Notes under the pieces: model-generated
Told to the model about the DNA's origin: nothing
Database searches by the model: none
What the model saw: the letters and a program-made list of their open reading frames with translations, nothing else
Translations under genes and position numbers: made by a program
Assembly (NCBI GenBank): GCA_029851415.1
Contig: CM056742.1
Coordinates: 62,196,454-62,260,453, forward strand
Length of the DNA stretch: 64,000 bases
Direction: 5' to 3'
DNA from: Eretmocerus hayati
Lineage: Eukaryota > Arthropoda > Insecta > Hymenoptera > Aphelinidae
Part shown: piece by piece, positions 33,193-44,517 of the stretch
How positions within the stretch are numbered: the first letter of the stretch is position 1
Layout: every line of letters starts with the position of its first letter

Positions 33193-33581
33193 AATAGGGA
33201 ATCATCCTCTAGCCCAATTTTTGTTCTATCGTTAGATTATGAGGAGGAAAAGAAAGTTACAATACAGTTTTTTTCTTCGTGATCGATAACTATTTTTATT
33301 CAATGTTAAAAAAGGCCCGCAAACGGGCCTCGATTCAAAAGCATGTCACGTGGTGGTGACGTCAGAATATAGAAGATGACTATATATATCTACTATATAT
33401 ATGTACGTTGTTTACAACCGAGCAGACATGCCAGACCGTGAGCCGAACCCGCAACATCTTACAGCTGATGCGAAATGCGATTGCATCTTTATTCAGCTCT
33501 GATTTGCGATTCTTCATATTCATTTTACCAGCTTCACAGCTGACATATATTCATTAGTGTACTGCACGACAAAAATCGAAA

Positions 33582-35425
33582 ATGTCGGGAGAGAGCAATG
33601 AAGTGGAAAAAGGTTACAAAAAAGAGTTCAAATCCAATGCTGGAACCTATAAAACATGCTTTGTGCCTGAGTGTCGAAACACTACAGCAAGAACTCCAAC
33701 AAAAGTATTTTTGAGTGTCCCTACGTGTACAGCTAAGCGCAAGCTATGGTTTGATGCTATTGGGCATCCAGAAAGAAAAAAAGCTAAGTCAACTTATTGT
33801 TGTGAAGATCATTTTGATGTGAGCATCCCATATTCTTTTTATACACTGAGAGTCTAGGAATTTTCTGTATATACTGTTTTTGTGCTCAACAGCTGAGAAC
33901 TGATCTTGAGAATTATTTGCCATGGCTGTTGACCGGTGCAAACAAGAAACTCAGAGACCATGTTGTCCCTCGAGCACTTGTGCAGGGGTTTACAAATTTA
34001 GAGAGAGTTTCAACTCCCATTTTGTCTAATGCAGAAGAAGGGGTCTCTTTAGTGTGAGTAAAACAACACATTTGACTCTGTCAACAGACTTCAGAGTCTC
34101 CATTCAATCATCTTCGTTTCTTTCATTTTTTCAGTACAAACTTTGATACTTCAATACCACTAGAAGAGACTTCATCATTACTGAGTTCACAGAATGGTGT
34201 TGGAGTAGATGTTGATCAAACAATTACCAACTGCTATATTGAGAAAGAAAATGCGTATACAGACACATCAGATTTGATTAAGGTTTACACTAAATGTATT
34301 CAGATTGAACCAATAAAAGGAATCAGTGTGGGGATTCAGTGCGACATGAAGGACATAACAGAACCAAGTATAAATCCTGTACCTGATGTGTTGACTAGTG
34401 CTCTGAAAAGATTGACAGTTAGTGAAGATTTGAATGAAACCATCGATAGTATTCCCAGCAACATATTGGATACTGATTCTTCGTATGAACCAAGCAAAGA
34501 GGAATGTACATCTACAAGTGGTGATCGAAAGCTTCAACTAGAATTACTGAAAGAAAATATATTTGAGAAACACACTAAACTCTTGATACAGGCTGATCCT
34601 CTAGCATTTTTGGGCGTACCCAAAGATTGCATGTTTGTGCTAGATTTGTTATGTGAAGTTTCTTCAGTGAGCCTCAGAGATATTTACTTTGTTCTGAAAA
34701 AAATTAGAACAAATTTATCATTTTCTATCTTAGCATCTGAATTTGGTATCTCAGCCTCTTGGGCTGGCAAAATCTTTTCAAAGAATGTCCATATAATTGC
34801 GAAATTTCTAGAACAGTTCATAGTTTGGCCCTCCAAAAGAGATATTCAGTTGAATTTACCTATCCCATTCAGGTACCGGTATGCAAATGTTCAGAGTATT
34901 ATTGATTGTTTTGAAATTGAAATTGAAAAACCTTCCAATGCTATGAATCAATCAATGTCATGGTCACAATATAAGGGATGTAACACTTATAAGGGGTTTA
35001 TATCAGTGTCTGGAGATGGACTCATAAATTTTGTTTCCGATGGAGTAGGTGGTAGGTGCAGTGACATATCCATAGTTGAAAACTGTGGTTACCTTGACGT
35101 ACTGACACCTAGGTGTTCTGTAATGGCTGATCGTGGTTTCAAGGGCTTAGACACTCTGCTTCAGGAAAAGAATTGTAATCTTATTAGACCACCTAGTGTG
35201 TCAAAAGATGTGAAGTGTAGCAAAGATGAAGTCAAGTTAACAAAACAAATTGCTAGTCTGCGCATTCATGTTGAAAGAGTTATTAACCGTATCAGAAATT
35301 TTCAACTATTAGACATTCATTCCAGAGTCGACAACCATCTGCTTCCCCATTTGGACTCCATGGTAAAGATTGCATGTGGTCTTGTCAACCTTCAAACTAC
35401 CATCATAAAACAAACAGAAGTTTAA
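33582..35425 (+). CDS. ISL2EU transposase (THAP domain plus DDE_4)
   Basis: Three exons by clear GT-AG signals: 33582-33818, 33893-34053, 34135-35425 (introns of 74 and 81 nt), total 562 codons. N-terminal THAP zinc finger: CFVPEC, then W at KLWFDAIGH and CCEDHFD, which binds the element ends. C-terminal DDE_4 catalytic domain: SDGVGGRCSDISIV, MADRGFKGLD, RIHVERVINRI (Asp, Asp, Glu). Cuts and joins the transposon. No breaks seen. Confidence 0.9.
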
Positions 35426-35834
35426 TGATAATGAGCAAATATCTACAAAAGTTCAGTTTTTGATGAATGTACATGAGTAAAATGTTGTAGGAGGTACAAG
35501 GTGGCCATGATGAATGAATAACCTATTTGTCGTTATGAACCATTTTCATTTTACAATGTCAGGACATCATCCGAATAGCATTCATCATTGGTGATGTAAT
35601 CATTATTTGTACAAATATGCATAACAAAGAGCAAATATATCAACACTTATGAAAGTACCACTACCGCACACTTTATTCTTGGCAAAAACTTCAAAAGTCT
35701 TATTAGTCAAGCAAAACAGTTTTCATTATCATTCTGTTACTCCAACAATCAGAGGAAATGGCTGTTGTGTCAAAATCCAAGTTGATTGAGAAAGTTGAGT
35801 GCAAACTATTTCCAAGATGGAAAAATCAAGCAAA
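35426..35834. other. Spacer between the two ISL2EU genes
   Basis: 409 bp of AT-rich noncoding sequence between convergent 3' ends. Nothing else seen. Confidence 0.5.
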
Positions 35835-37289
35835 TCATTGATTCATCAGCTTTGGGAAAACAGCCTGCTCCCAAAAACGTGATGCTCTAGTCAAAAGAGC
35901 CATTGTGAAAGGTTTATCAAATTTCTCAACTATTACTCTCATTTTTTTGTCTTTCTCAACATTTGGGCTGGCAACGCAGAAATAACCAATGGACTTATTG
36001 GCAAAAAACATCTGCACTTGCAATTGAGCTCTATACTTATCCTTGATTACATTTCCCTCATGATAATTCTTTGCTGTCTTCTCATTGCTTGGACATTTTA
36101 ACTCGATGACAGCATTATCTGTCTCCCCATCTGGGGAAGCTCCGATAAATGGATATTCTTGTTTCATACGAAAGCCAGTTCTTCTTATTGTACTTTCTCC
36201 ATACCTTTTTTTCAGCTCTTGTCCAATAAGAGGTAGAAGTTTAGGCTCTAGCTCTCTCCCCCTTTTCATGGCTGATGTATCAATCTTACTCTGAGAAAAA
36301 ATCTTCTGTACCAAAGAGCCATCAAAAGTCTTACAGTGAGCACATTCCCACACAATGGATGCACCGATGCGAGCATACCTCAACTCATACCAAGACTTAC
36401 TTTTACTTTGGTCATTGGTGACTTTTGATATGTATACACAATTTTGTGGGGTCAACGCCTGACTGCAATACTCCAAGAACTCAGACACATTGTTTCTATC
36501 CCCCCCGTAGGTGATTGACAGGTAATGCAAAGACATTAACTGCACTCTGTTTGGGTTGAAAAATTTGAAAATATGCCCCTCAGATTTCTTAGCTCTATCA
36601 TCTTTCAAAACTAATTGGAGAAAGTCATCCCTCTTTTTGCCATTACAAACAATTTTTGCAGATGGTTTTGTAAGACCGGTTACTTCAGATGATAACATGT
36701 CTTTGATAGTCACAAACTTCAGCGAACCTCCAACGGTTGACAGCAGAGGCTTCTTCCAATAACACTGTACTGATGTAGGCGAAGGCTCTTGAGATTTACG
36801 GTACATCCAAGCTATGAATGCCACTGTATGTTTGCATCCACCTTTTGAAGCAGCACAACCTTGACATGAAGCTTCTACAATGATGCCGATTTTCTCATTT
36901 ATTTTAGCTTGGACTGGATAATTTGGAGCTTTGACTTTGTGCTCTGGACATATCTTCGCTTCCATAAAACAGTAATCTCCTTCTCGTAAGAGTTGGACAT
37001 AGCCAACAGCAAAGTCCCCATAGTTTGGTCGCATTGATCTGTAAGAAGGTCCAAAAATATCAAAATACTTGGTTATCTAAGATAGAGTCTGTCAGATAAT
37101 ATCCCTTTAAACATCCATTCTCTTCATAGCAAAACATCTGCGTTATAATAAGCAGACTCACCGAACAGTCTTCACATTCTGCAGTTCTGGATCAGAATAA
37201 TAGCCACTGTTATTCAGATACATCATCAGCATCTCTAAAGTCACATTAGGGAGATTTTCTGAACATGCCTTCACGAATCCGGCATTCAT
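35835..37289 (-). CDS. ISL2EU YqaJ-type nuclease with SWIM-like zinc finger
   Basis: Two exons on the minus strand: 37289-37162 (MNAGFVKACSENLPNV start) and 37038-35835, with a 123-nt intron (GTGAGT to TTACAG), 443 codons. A SWIM-like finger CQGCAASKGGCKH is near the N-terminal third. The YqaJ/lambda-exonuclease fold follows: RIGAS, RGRELEPKLL, GASPDG, ELKCPS, QLQVQM (the catalytic Asp, Glu and Lys lie in GASPDG and ELKCP). It accompanies the transposase in this superfamily; its exact role is not settled. No break seen. Confidence 0.88.
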
Positions 37290-37651
37290 TTTATAATAGA
37301 TACTAAAGTACTTGATACTCGATTTTTCGTTATTTCAGACAAACAGTAATAAGAAGCCGAATCGAGAAATTAGTAAACTAGGTTAGACGTCAATTTGGCT
37401 GCCCGTATGATTCAACGTAAACATAGTATATATAGTCGACTTGCGTATATATAGCCAACTCTATAAAGTGACGTCATATCACGTGACCAGCATTCAAATC
37501 GGGGCGAGTTTGAGCCACTTTTTTAACATTAATAAAAAAATACTCTTCAGGCACGGAAAAGAGAACTGTCTTGCACACTTCACTATATCATCGTGGAGTA
37601 CTGATTTTCACTCTCAGATAATTTTAAGCTCACAGAAGATGATTCCCTATT

Positions 37652-37902
37652 CTCTCCGCAATCGATAGTCTCTCGTTCCATAATACATCTCCGTCACTTC
37701 ATTTAAATCCATGTAAATTGTGATATACATATCTAGCATGCCTGTTGTCTCTATAATCTAGTTCCATAAAATGAAATGGTGCTCTGATGGTGTAGCATTC
37801 CTTCACTCTTGTCTCTAGATTGAAAATTGCAACTTCTTTTGGAATGAAACATTTCTCTTCACCAATCTGGAATCCTTGCAAATCGATGAAAGATGATTGC
37901 TC
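37652..37902 (-). pseudogene. N-terminal piece of the Maverick gene split by ISL2EU
   Basis: Minus-strand reading contains SSFIDLQGFQIGEEKCFI, then KEVAIFNL and YVYHNLHGFK, followed by a TGA (complement of 37697-37699) where related proteins, from memory, have Trp. The frame stays open to the ISL2EU boundary. The C-terminal piece is at 33192-32950. No ATG is obvious. Function unknown; it belongs to the minus-strand capsid block. Confidence 0.5.
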
Positions 37903-37990
37903 GGGTGGTTCAATTCTTCAGATTCCTATTAAACCAGCTTATGAGTGATATTCGTCATTGGATTATAACGAATGATTTTGTCATGCAAAA

Positions 37991-39136
37991 TCAAGCAATA
38001 AGCCGACGTATTTTTGGTATATTTCCTTTACACTCAAATTCGATGCGCAAATCTACTGACGAATGCTTCAGCGTATCATTCTGTCTTGAGCAATCAATTA
38101 CAATTACAGGAGCGAGTTTACAATAATCACTGATCGAGAGTGCAACTTGACTGTCCTGAACATAGTAGTAAGATTTTCTGAACGATGCAAACATATGATA
38201 GAGATGAAAGACTTGTTTATTTGCAACAAAGTCGACAGAGAGATTTTCTGCAGGATATTGTTCAGAATTTAGATATACTTTGAAACTGGTGAGCTTACAA
38301 TGGTCAAAATGAGTGGAAGTCACTTTTTTGTTTTGCTTGCGACCAGTTTGGAAAGCTAATATGATGAATCCAGGCTTTCCCAAGTTATTGGAGGATGTAA
38401 CTGACCAAACATGTTTATCAGTTTCCTGTAAAAGAGGAAAATCTTAAATTTCCCAGCTCCGCAAAAACAGGGTGATGGAAACCCCGCGATCCACCGTCTT
38501 GAGCATATTGAGCTTTTCTAAATCGTTTAGAATCAAAAATTGCATGCACCATGTTATCTCTTGGATAGTGATTTCAGGTTCGCATTCATTATGCGTCACA
38601 ACCACAGCGTCATAATCCGACTTGCATCGAATGAGAACCAGCTCATGTTTCGAGTAAATCACTATTTTCTTATAATCTTCGCAAAAACCAAAAATTTTTT
38701 TCAATGGAATGCAGAAATCGAAGACATAGTTAGTTTCATCTACATTGTAGTCTCCCAAGTTCCAACAAGCGTGAGATAGAGATTTCTCTTCTGCTCGAGA
38801 GATTGAAAGATAACTTTTGAGCAAAGTTGTCAGCCCAACGTGCTTACAAGAGTCTATGCAGGAACCGTTCAATAGATAGTGCATTTCCGCAAACAGATAT
38901 GATGCAAAATTGTTCACGCATGTGATGCTCGCGTCTTTGTCGAAAGCGATTTTACCAGTTAAATGTAAATAGCTGTCACTCGGGAGCACTAGCATATCTT
39001 GAGATTGAATAGCAATTCTAACTTCATCACTCTTATTATAGCTATGAGGAGTATATGGATTGAAAAATCTTACATCTTTTTTAACGATGCGCTCGTCGAC
39101 TTGTGGATTAGCAAAAATGTCAAGAGCGTCCTCCAT
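37991..39136 (-). pseudogene. Major capsid protein of the Maverick, one in-frame stop
   Basis: ATG at 39136 (MEDALDIFANPQVDERIVKK). Strong match to the Polinton double-jelly-roll capsid pattern: DVRFFNPYTP near the start, DSYLHLTGKI, then VSITLFLRSWEI, TDKHVWSVTSSNNL and PGFIILAFQTGRK. The frame is interrupted only by TAA at 38444-38446, right after RSWEI, and continues in frame to 37991 (381 codons in all). One substitution would account for the break. It forms the icosahedral shell. Its start overlaps the preceding small ORF by 17 nt. Confidence 0.88.
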
Positions 39137-39311
39137 TCTCCCGTACTTTGAATCCCAATGAGCGTAGAAATTGAATGTGTGCAGGAGTCAATGGAATTTT
39201 ATGAGAAGATCTAGCTGATCGTGGAGTTTTATGCAAAGAACGTGCTTTGACAGGAGGTGAATGGTGAATGACTGGGGTGAATGAGTAGCCACTGTTATTA
39301 TAGACAATCAT
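39120..39311 (-). CDS. Small conserved capsid-block protein
   Basis: 63 codons, basic, with the C-terminal motif LTPAHIQFLRSLGFKVRENG that I recall next to capsid genes in other Polintons. Its ATG overlaps the stop of the minor capsid gene (ATGA, 39308-39311), and its own stop lies inside the major capsid start, so it is a tightly packed cistron. Role unknown. Confidence 0.65.
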   Translation of the reverse strand: MIVYNNSGYSFTPVIHHSPPVKARSLHKTPRSARSSHKIPLTPAHIQFLRSLGFKVRENGGRS

Positions 39312-40053
39312 CGTCGTTTTCTAAGATGAACCTGTAAATTTATTGGCTCTCCTCCAAAGTCGATTAATTTTCCGTCTTGATTACAAATTCTCACGCTTAT
39401 ATGATCAATCAGATGCACGTGAACTGGATAATATATTCTGTTGGCACTATATCAATGGAGTATCCTGTTGGAACCAGTAACGGGTACTCGAAAAGCGTGT
39501 GACTTTCAACCCCGTCTCGGTATGAACCAGAAATAATGTGTCACTCTAGTCTAATCACTGATATATTTTTGATTTTGATTAGTTCGCTGGATGTATGCCA
39601 GATACGAGCTTTCAAAATTTTCCCAGACTTGTGCTCACTAGAAAATCCTAAAATGGATCCAATATTTTGAGGCCGTGAGAAAATTATGTCATAGTATGAA
39701 TATAATTCTACACATAGAGTCACTTTGTCAGCTCGAAGCGAGAATGGATATTCATCAGCTTTCAAAGTTTGCTTTTTGACCTTGGTGTGATGATTAACTA
39801 ACACTTGGCGTAATAATTCTTCCAAATCTTCTAGCTCGTAAGATCCTCGTGGTATGAGATAAACTTGATCCTCGTAATGAATTTGATTGTTGCTAGAATC
39901 AACGTTGCTTATTGAATTAACGACTGTGAAATTAACTAATCCAAGTTCATAGTTTTCACTGTTTGCGTCAACGTTTGGAGTAACACTGGTGCTGAAATTT
40001 GATTCAACGCCTGATATGGAATAAGTTCGAGACATGACTGAGTACAAGAACAA
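39308..40053 (-). pseudogene. Minor capsid (penton-like) protein of the Maverick, broken
   Basis: ATG 40053 or, more likely, 40035 (MSRTYSISG). Single jelly-roll minor capsid pattern: NYELGLVNFTVVNSI, YLIPRGSYELEDLE, then SGSYRDGVESHTLFEY and a C-terminal NQDGKLIDFGGEPINLQVHL. TGA at 39541-39543 breaks the frame, and a frameshift lies near 39445; the original stop is at 39308-39310. It would fill the fivefold vertices. It lies between protease and the small ORF in the minus-strand block. Confidence 0.85.
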
Positions 40054-40060
40054 TCAGAGC

Positions 40061-40426
40061 TCAATGTATGAATTTTTTCCTTAAAAATTGTAAACAAAGT
40101 TGTCCACAATTGCTCTGATTATACGTTTGCCTGGGTATGCGATTATATGTAATTTGACAATCGGGACAAGTATTAAGAGAATACTTAACCAGCTCATTTG
40201 GAGGGGTTAAGCCGGAAAACGGGTCGAAATATTTTCCTACCTTACCTACTTTACTCCATGCACACCAATGCGTGCCTTTGCTATTCAAGCTAGGCAAGTT
40301 AAACACACCACATTCACGAGGCAATGGTGAGCGTGGGAGCCCGTCTCGCGCGTAAACACCTCTGAAATATTTGATACCTTTCGCCGCTTCCATAATCTCT
40401 TGTCCGCTTATACCTTTGCTTTGCAT
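40061..40426 (-). CDS. Adenovirus-like cysteine protease of the Maverick
   Basis: 121 codons from ATG 40426, open throughout. Catalytic His in GTHWCAW, acidic partner region KYFDPFSG, catalytic Cys in NQSNCGQLCLQFL, the order seen in adenovirus maturation proteases. Short for the family but complete from the conserved FRGVYARDGLP start. It processes capsid proteins. A TATAAAAG on the minus strand (40470-40463) lies inside the upstream gene and may serve as its promoter. Confidence 0.9.
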   Translation of the reverse strand: MQSKGISGQEIMEAAKGIKYFRGVYARDGLPRSPLPRECGVFNLPSLNSKGTHWCAWSKVGKVGKYFDPFSGLTPPNELVKYSLNTCPDCQITYNRIPRQTYNQSNCGQLCLQFLRKKFIH

Positions 40427-40954
40427 TTTCTCGACTTGGACTTTTTTTTTAAGCCCGCACCTCTTTTATACATGTAAGGATTCAGATAAATCCCTTTACC
40501 AGCTTTTTCAAGTGCTCTATTATGACGTGATAGCTCCTCCAATTTCTTACGATTGGTGCGCATATTACTGACAGATTTTACTACGTTGGCTGCACCCGTC
40601 TGCTCGCTTTTTCTCCTTCATACCCATACCTCGTTGTCGTTTGATTTTCATGATTTTAGCTACGGCTTTGGTTGCCAGTCGCTCAGAAAAAGATGCGTCT
40701 TGTGCAGAAGCACGTGACTCAGCTGCAGTTTGCAGTCGCGCGCCCGCTTGATGTCGTTTTCCAAGATCTTTATGCAATGAATAATCTATGTCATGCCTGA
40801 GACAGCTGGAATCTAATAAATTCTTAGGCTTGTCACCTCGCTCTAATCTCTCCTTCAATCTTGTACCAGGTCCACAGAAGTTGTATCCAGGTAGATGAAG
40901 CTCGGATGGTAGATTATTAATGAGTTCATCAACGAAGCCGTTCCCTCTCTGCAT
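40408..40954 (-). pseudogene. Phospholipase A2-like capsid-associated protein, broken
   Basis: ATG 40954. GYNFCGPGTRLKERLERGDK then the His-Asp motif CLRHDIDYS matches the parvovirus/Polinton PLA2-like domain, thought to help a particle escape membranes. The open frame ends at 40565; a related frame continues with SNMRTNRKKLEELSRHNRAL and KGIYLNPY, so a frameshift lies near 40600. A run of nine A (complement of 40442-40450) is a second weak point. The end at 40408 is the stop reached if that run shifts. Confidence 0.75.
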
Positions 40955-40983
40955 ATATACTAATGATTCAAACTATCTCGCGA

Positions 40984-41044
40984 AACTGAACACGTAATCG
41001 ATTGCTACATATTTATATTGTCACCTCATCATCAATTCAGTAGT
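40984..41044. promoter_or_regulatory. Divergent core promoter sharing one TATA box
   Basis: TATTTATA at 41010-41017 reads as TATAAATA on the minus strand. Minus: TCAGTT initiator with its A at 40987, 30 nt from the box; the first ATG after it is the PLA2-like start at 40954. Plus: TTCAGTAG with its A at 41039, about 29 nt from the box; the first ATG is the ATPase start at 41049. Capsid block and ATPase block would then fire from the same site. Confidence 0.55.
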
Positions 41045-41048
41045 CATC

Positions 41049-41828
41049 ATGCGATTCATTAAGCAAAAAGAGGGGATATCTGTCTTCAATCTGGATAATT
41101 GCGAAGAGGACAAAGTCAAGGGTAAACATGGTAAGCTACTTCCGTGCAACCTGCGAGCATTATTCATTGGTTCGAGTGGCTGTGGAAAAACGAATGCGCT
41201 GCTGTCATTAATCTTTGCATCGAATGGATTAGCATTTGAGAATATATATCTATACTCTAAGAGCTTGGATCAAGCAAAGTACCGTCTCTTGAAGGCTGTA
41301 ATGAATGAACTATCGGACGATGGTATGAATTTTTATGAATCGACAAACAGTAAAGAGATAATCGATCCTAAAGATGCGAAACCGAATTCCATCCTCATTT
41401 TCGATGACGTTGCTCATCAAAACTATCCTTTATTGCTACCTCACTTCCGCATGTCGAGACACTTTGGATTGGATGTTTTCTTTCTTACACAATCCTATAC
41501 GAGTGCACCGAGAAAACTATGTCGAGATAATTTGAACTTTTTAGTCATTCTCAATGTCGACGACACAACTCTTCGAGTAATATGTCATTCTCATGTTAAT
41601 TCTGATATGATTTGGGGAGAATTCAAATCCATGTGTGCAGCTTGTTGGTCAGCTGGTAGATATAATTTCTGTGTAATTGACAAGACATCTCCAAAGAATG
41701 AAGGGAGGTATAGAAAAAATTATAATACATTCATAACATTCGATCAGTCTGACTGTGAGCGTCAAAATGGTGAGACCAAAAGCGCAACCCGTGAAGAGAG
41801 TGCTCCCAAAAAAAGAAGAAGAAACTGA
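41049..41828 (+). CDS. Genome-packaging ATPase (FtsK/HerA, A32-like) of the Maverick
   Basis: 259 codons, open. Walker A is GSSGCGKTNALLSL near residue 55, Walker B is SILIFDDVAH near 115, followed by a sensor-like FFLTQSYTSAPRKL. Drives DNA into the capsid. The basic tail (APKKRRRN) overlaps the next gene by 62 nt in another frame. One of the few unbroken core genes here. Confidence 0.93.
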   Translation: MRFIKQKEGISVFNLDNCEEDKVKGKHGKLLPCNLRALFIGSSGCGKTNALLSLIFASNGLAFENIYLYSKSLDQAKYRLLKAVMNELSDDGMNFYESTNSKEIIDPKDAKPNSILIFDDVAHQNYPLLLPHFRMSRHFGLDVFFLTQSYTSAPRKLCRDNLNFLVILNVDDTTLRVICHSHVNSDMIWGEFKSMCAACWSAGRYNFCVIDKTSPKNEGRYRKNYNTFITFDQSDCERQNGETKSATREESAPKKRRRN

Positions 41829-42923
41829 AACTAAGAAAAAAAGAGGAAAAACTGAGATAGCGGAGCAGATAGCTAAAGCTTCATCAGCAATTCGCAGAAA
41901 AAGCAGTGCTCTCAAGCTCACAAAAATGAGTAATCGTGAAGAAGTTATGGAAAATTTACAACCACTCGTGCAGCCTTTGGAAAAATTGGTTAGTCAACAA
42001 GAAAAGATGATCGACGTAGGAGAACTGAAAAATGAGCCAGAAGATGAAATGATGGAGAGCGAAAATAGTAAGAGTAGCGAGGAAGGATTGAAAATAATGG
42101 AAATTCCGAGACGATCCAGTTTGAATGAAGAACGTTTAAACGCGAGCATATCTAAGCCTCGGCCTTCATCTCCCTTTCAACGTCCAAAAGAAACTAGGAG
42201 CCGGCAGTATGTGGAAGAAGTATTTCCCACTCATAATGATTTTGATAACATCGAGGAACAGTCTCTCGAGCAGTCTCTTTATTGAATCGTGGAAAATCCA
42301 CGAGAGTGGACCAATTTCCAAGATTTTCTGCATAAAAATTTAGGAGCATTGTCACTTCATTATCTCTCAGATTTTATCAAAGGAAATAAGGGTATGGGTC
42401 TAACGAGCGGACCCTATTCTTCAGATAATCAATTCATGTTAGGTAATTTATCTATAGATTTCGATCAGAATGATGATGTTATACTCTTGGGAAAAGAACA
42501 CGTTGTACAACCGTCAGTTGAAATTTACGAATTAATTTCCAAAGAGAAGCCTCAAAACTATAAATCGCATGATCTCATGAGGTACAAGAAAATTTTAGAA
42601 TGGACTAGTGCCCACCGACGAGATCATGATCCAACAAAAAGAATCATCAGTTCGAAAAGTGAAAAATATAAAACCATTATTGCCCCTCTTTTCAAAAATC
42701 AAACAGGCTCTGGACTGCAAAAAATAGTGGAAAATATAGAAAACAGTGATACTATGACGCTCCACAACTCTAAATCACAGGAATATGTTTGGTGGGATGA
42801 TGCAAATGAGCTTTGTACACGTCTAGATCTTTGCCTTCGCTCTATCCAGGCTGGGAATGAATCAACCCGCAATGAGGTGATCTCTAAATAGAAGAGCTAC
42901 GTGAAGCAGGTTTCATCTTATAA
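41767..42923 (+). pseudogene. Conserved Maverick protein (DUF8207-like), broken
   Basis: ATG 41767, inside the ATPase. N-terminal part is basic and helical (EIAEQIAKASSAIRRKSSAL). TGA at 42283-42285 interrupts; the same frame continues with the conserved core FMLGNLSIDFDQND, KYKTIIAPLFKNQTGSGLQ and YVWWDDANELCTRLDLCL. A shift near 42886 then separates it from the expected tail IEELREAGFIL, ending at TAA 42921-42923. The pattern matches, from memory, proteins annotated DUF8207 in insects. Function unknown. Confidence 0.8.
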
Positions 42924-42954
42924 ATAAAGGGAGCTAGTATTCGTAGGATCATTC
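42919..42954 (+). promoter_or_regulatory. TATA and initiator of the coiled-coil gene
   Basis: TATAAATA at 42919-42926 and TCATTC with its A at 42951, 32 nt downstream, matching the arthropod initiator TCAKTY. The ATG at 42991 is the first after it. The box overlaps the end of the upstream gene. Confidence 0.55.
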
Positions 42955-42990
42955 CGTCTCGACAGTTCGAAGAGTACATATTCAGTGAAA

Positions 42991-44318
42991 ATGGAGGAAA
43001 ACGCTCAGAATCTGAGGATCCTTGAGAAGGATGGATCCCTAAGACTACCATCGTCTACTTCACATCATTCTGGAACTAAAAATCATAAGAATGAGAATTT
43101 GTCTCATGATTTGGGAGCAAAGCATGGAGGAAGAAGGTCGTCTACATCGGATACCAGTGACCGAGAAGAGCGTGAAAAGGTGTACGATGCAGTAGGCGGT
43201 ATGTATGCGAAATCATTATGCAAGCTCATTCTACACTCGATCGACTATAGATTATGTATGCAGGGAGCACTACTTCTGCGGGAGCAAATGATGTGATTCT
43301 CGCTCGTGACGAGCAGAATGGAGACAAGACTATTCTTGCACTCGATGAAACAAGTTCCAAATTCATGGAAAATTTGGATGAGAATGAGACAAAGCTGATG
43401 GAGAAGCTAGCCTCATCATTTCATGCTATGGACGTGAATATGTATCATGTGGAGAATGAAATTGTCAGGAACACTCAGAAGATGAATGATAGTTTTGATA
43501 CTGTAAAATCTGAAATTCGATCTTTTACCACAAATATTAATCAGAAAGTCTTGGCTCTTGAACAGCGAGAGCAATTACGTCAACAAGACATGGAAGATTT
43601 TACAGTCAAGTTCAAAAAGAATGAGATGCTCTTCACTGATGCGAAGAAAAGTTTGATTCAAAGTCAGGGAGACAATCTACATTTCAAAGGTCAGGTAATT
43701 AATTTGACTAAGGTATTCATGGCCCATTCATCAGTTTCGGAAGAAAAATTTGATAAAATTGATGAATCAATCGCTGATATGATGGATAGTATCCGAGATA
43801 TGAAAAAATCAATCTCGAATCTGAAGGATGTATACTTGCGAATTAGCGATGATTTTGTGAACCTCAAAGATTTCATGCATAAAGGGATAAATGATGTACA
43901 TTCTGTTGTAGCCGGTCATCTGACTTTTGAAGTGATTGGTTTGAAAGAATCTCACTACAATCTATCTGAGCGTTTCGAAAAAAATAGTGAGCACTATGAT
44001 TTAAAATTTATGGAAAGTGCATCATTGGCTGATAGCATACTTGATCGTCAAGGGGAGACCAATAATAAGATAGTACAAATGAAAGAAGAATTAATGATTG
44101 GATACGAGGAGATAAACAACGTAGTTCAGGGTTTTGGTGAGAGAATGGAAGAATATAGACAAATGCTCGATCATCTCAGACAGAAACAGGAGAGAGAAAG
44201 AGCTGCAAAAGAGCAACTGGAACGTAAAATTCAGCAAAACCATGTTGCCATCGAAAATGTCAATGCGGAAATTGATCACCTTGATCAAAACATACGCACT
44301 CGTGTTAGGATGGATTAA
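42991..44318 (+). CDS. Long coiled-coil protein of the Maverick
   Basis: Two exons, 42991-43198 and 43264-44318, joined by a 65-nt phase-1 intron (GGC G|GTATGT .. GTATGCAG|GG). Together they give 420 open codons, which supports the splice. The first exon is polar and Ser-rich; the rest is almost continuous coiled coil (IDESIADMMDSIRDMKKSIS, YRQMLDHLRQKQERERAAKE). No known family recognised; by position and shape it could be a fibre or scaffold-like virion protein, which is inference. Confidence 0.75.
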
Positions 44319-44517
44319 TCATGAGCTAAAGGCTAATTATCGTAGTTTTTTGTCGGACACTTGATGTATACATCCATATTCAATGAAGCATGCTATAAAA
44401 TCCTTCTTTTCGTCTATGCAAAAGTTTCACTTTGCATCGAGAACGAGTTGTGCCACTGCAATCTTCATTCAACGTCATTCTTCACCTTCGAACTTTGTGC
44501 AGAGGGGCTCTTGTTCT

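Larger units (their letters stand above)
33193..37651. mobile_element. ISL2EU DNA transposon
   Basis: Carries the two-gene set of ISL2EU: a THAP-domain DDE transposase (plus strand) and a YqaJ-type nuclease (minus strand), convergent, both with introns and open frames. Ends: inverted AATAGGGAATCATC (33193-33206, 37638-37651), then imperfect inverted similarity, then ATGTTAAAAAAG with GGC-rich ends and GTCACGTG-TGACGTCA (33303-33363, 37471-37530). The outer boundary is therefore either at 33193/37651 or at the inner repeat. It interrupts a Maverick gene. Probably intact and recent. Confidence 0.85.

Noticed and set aside
33582..33857. THAP-domain host gene
   Set aside because: Splices in frame to a DDE_4 transposase inside inverted repeats together with a YqaJ nuclease; it is the ISL2EU transposase.
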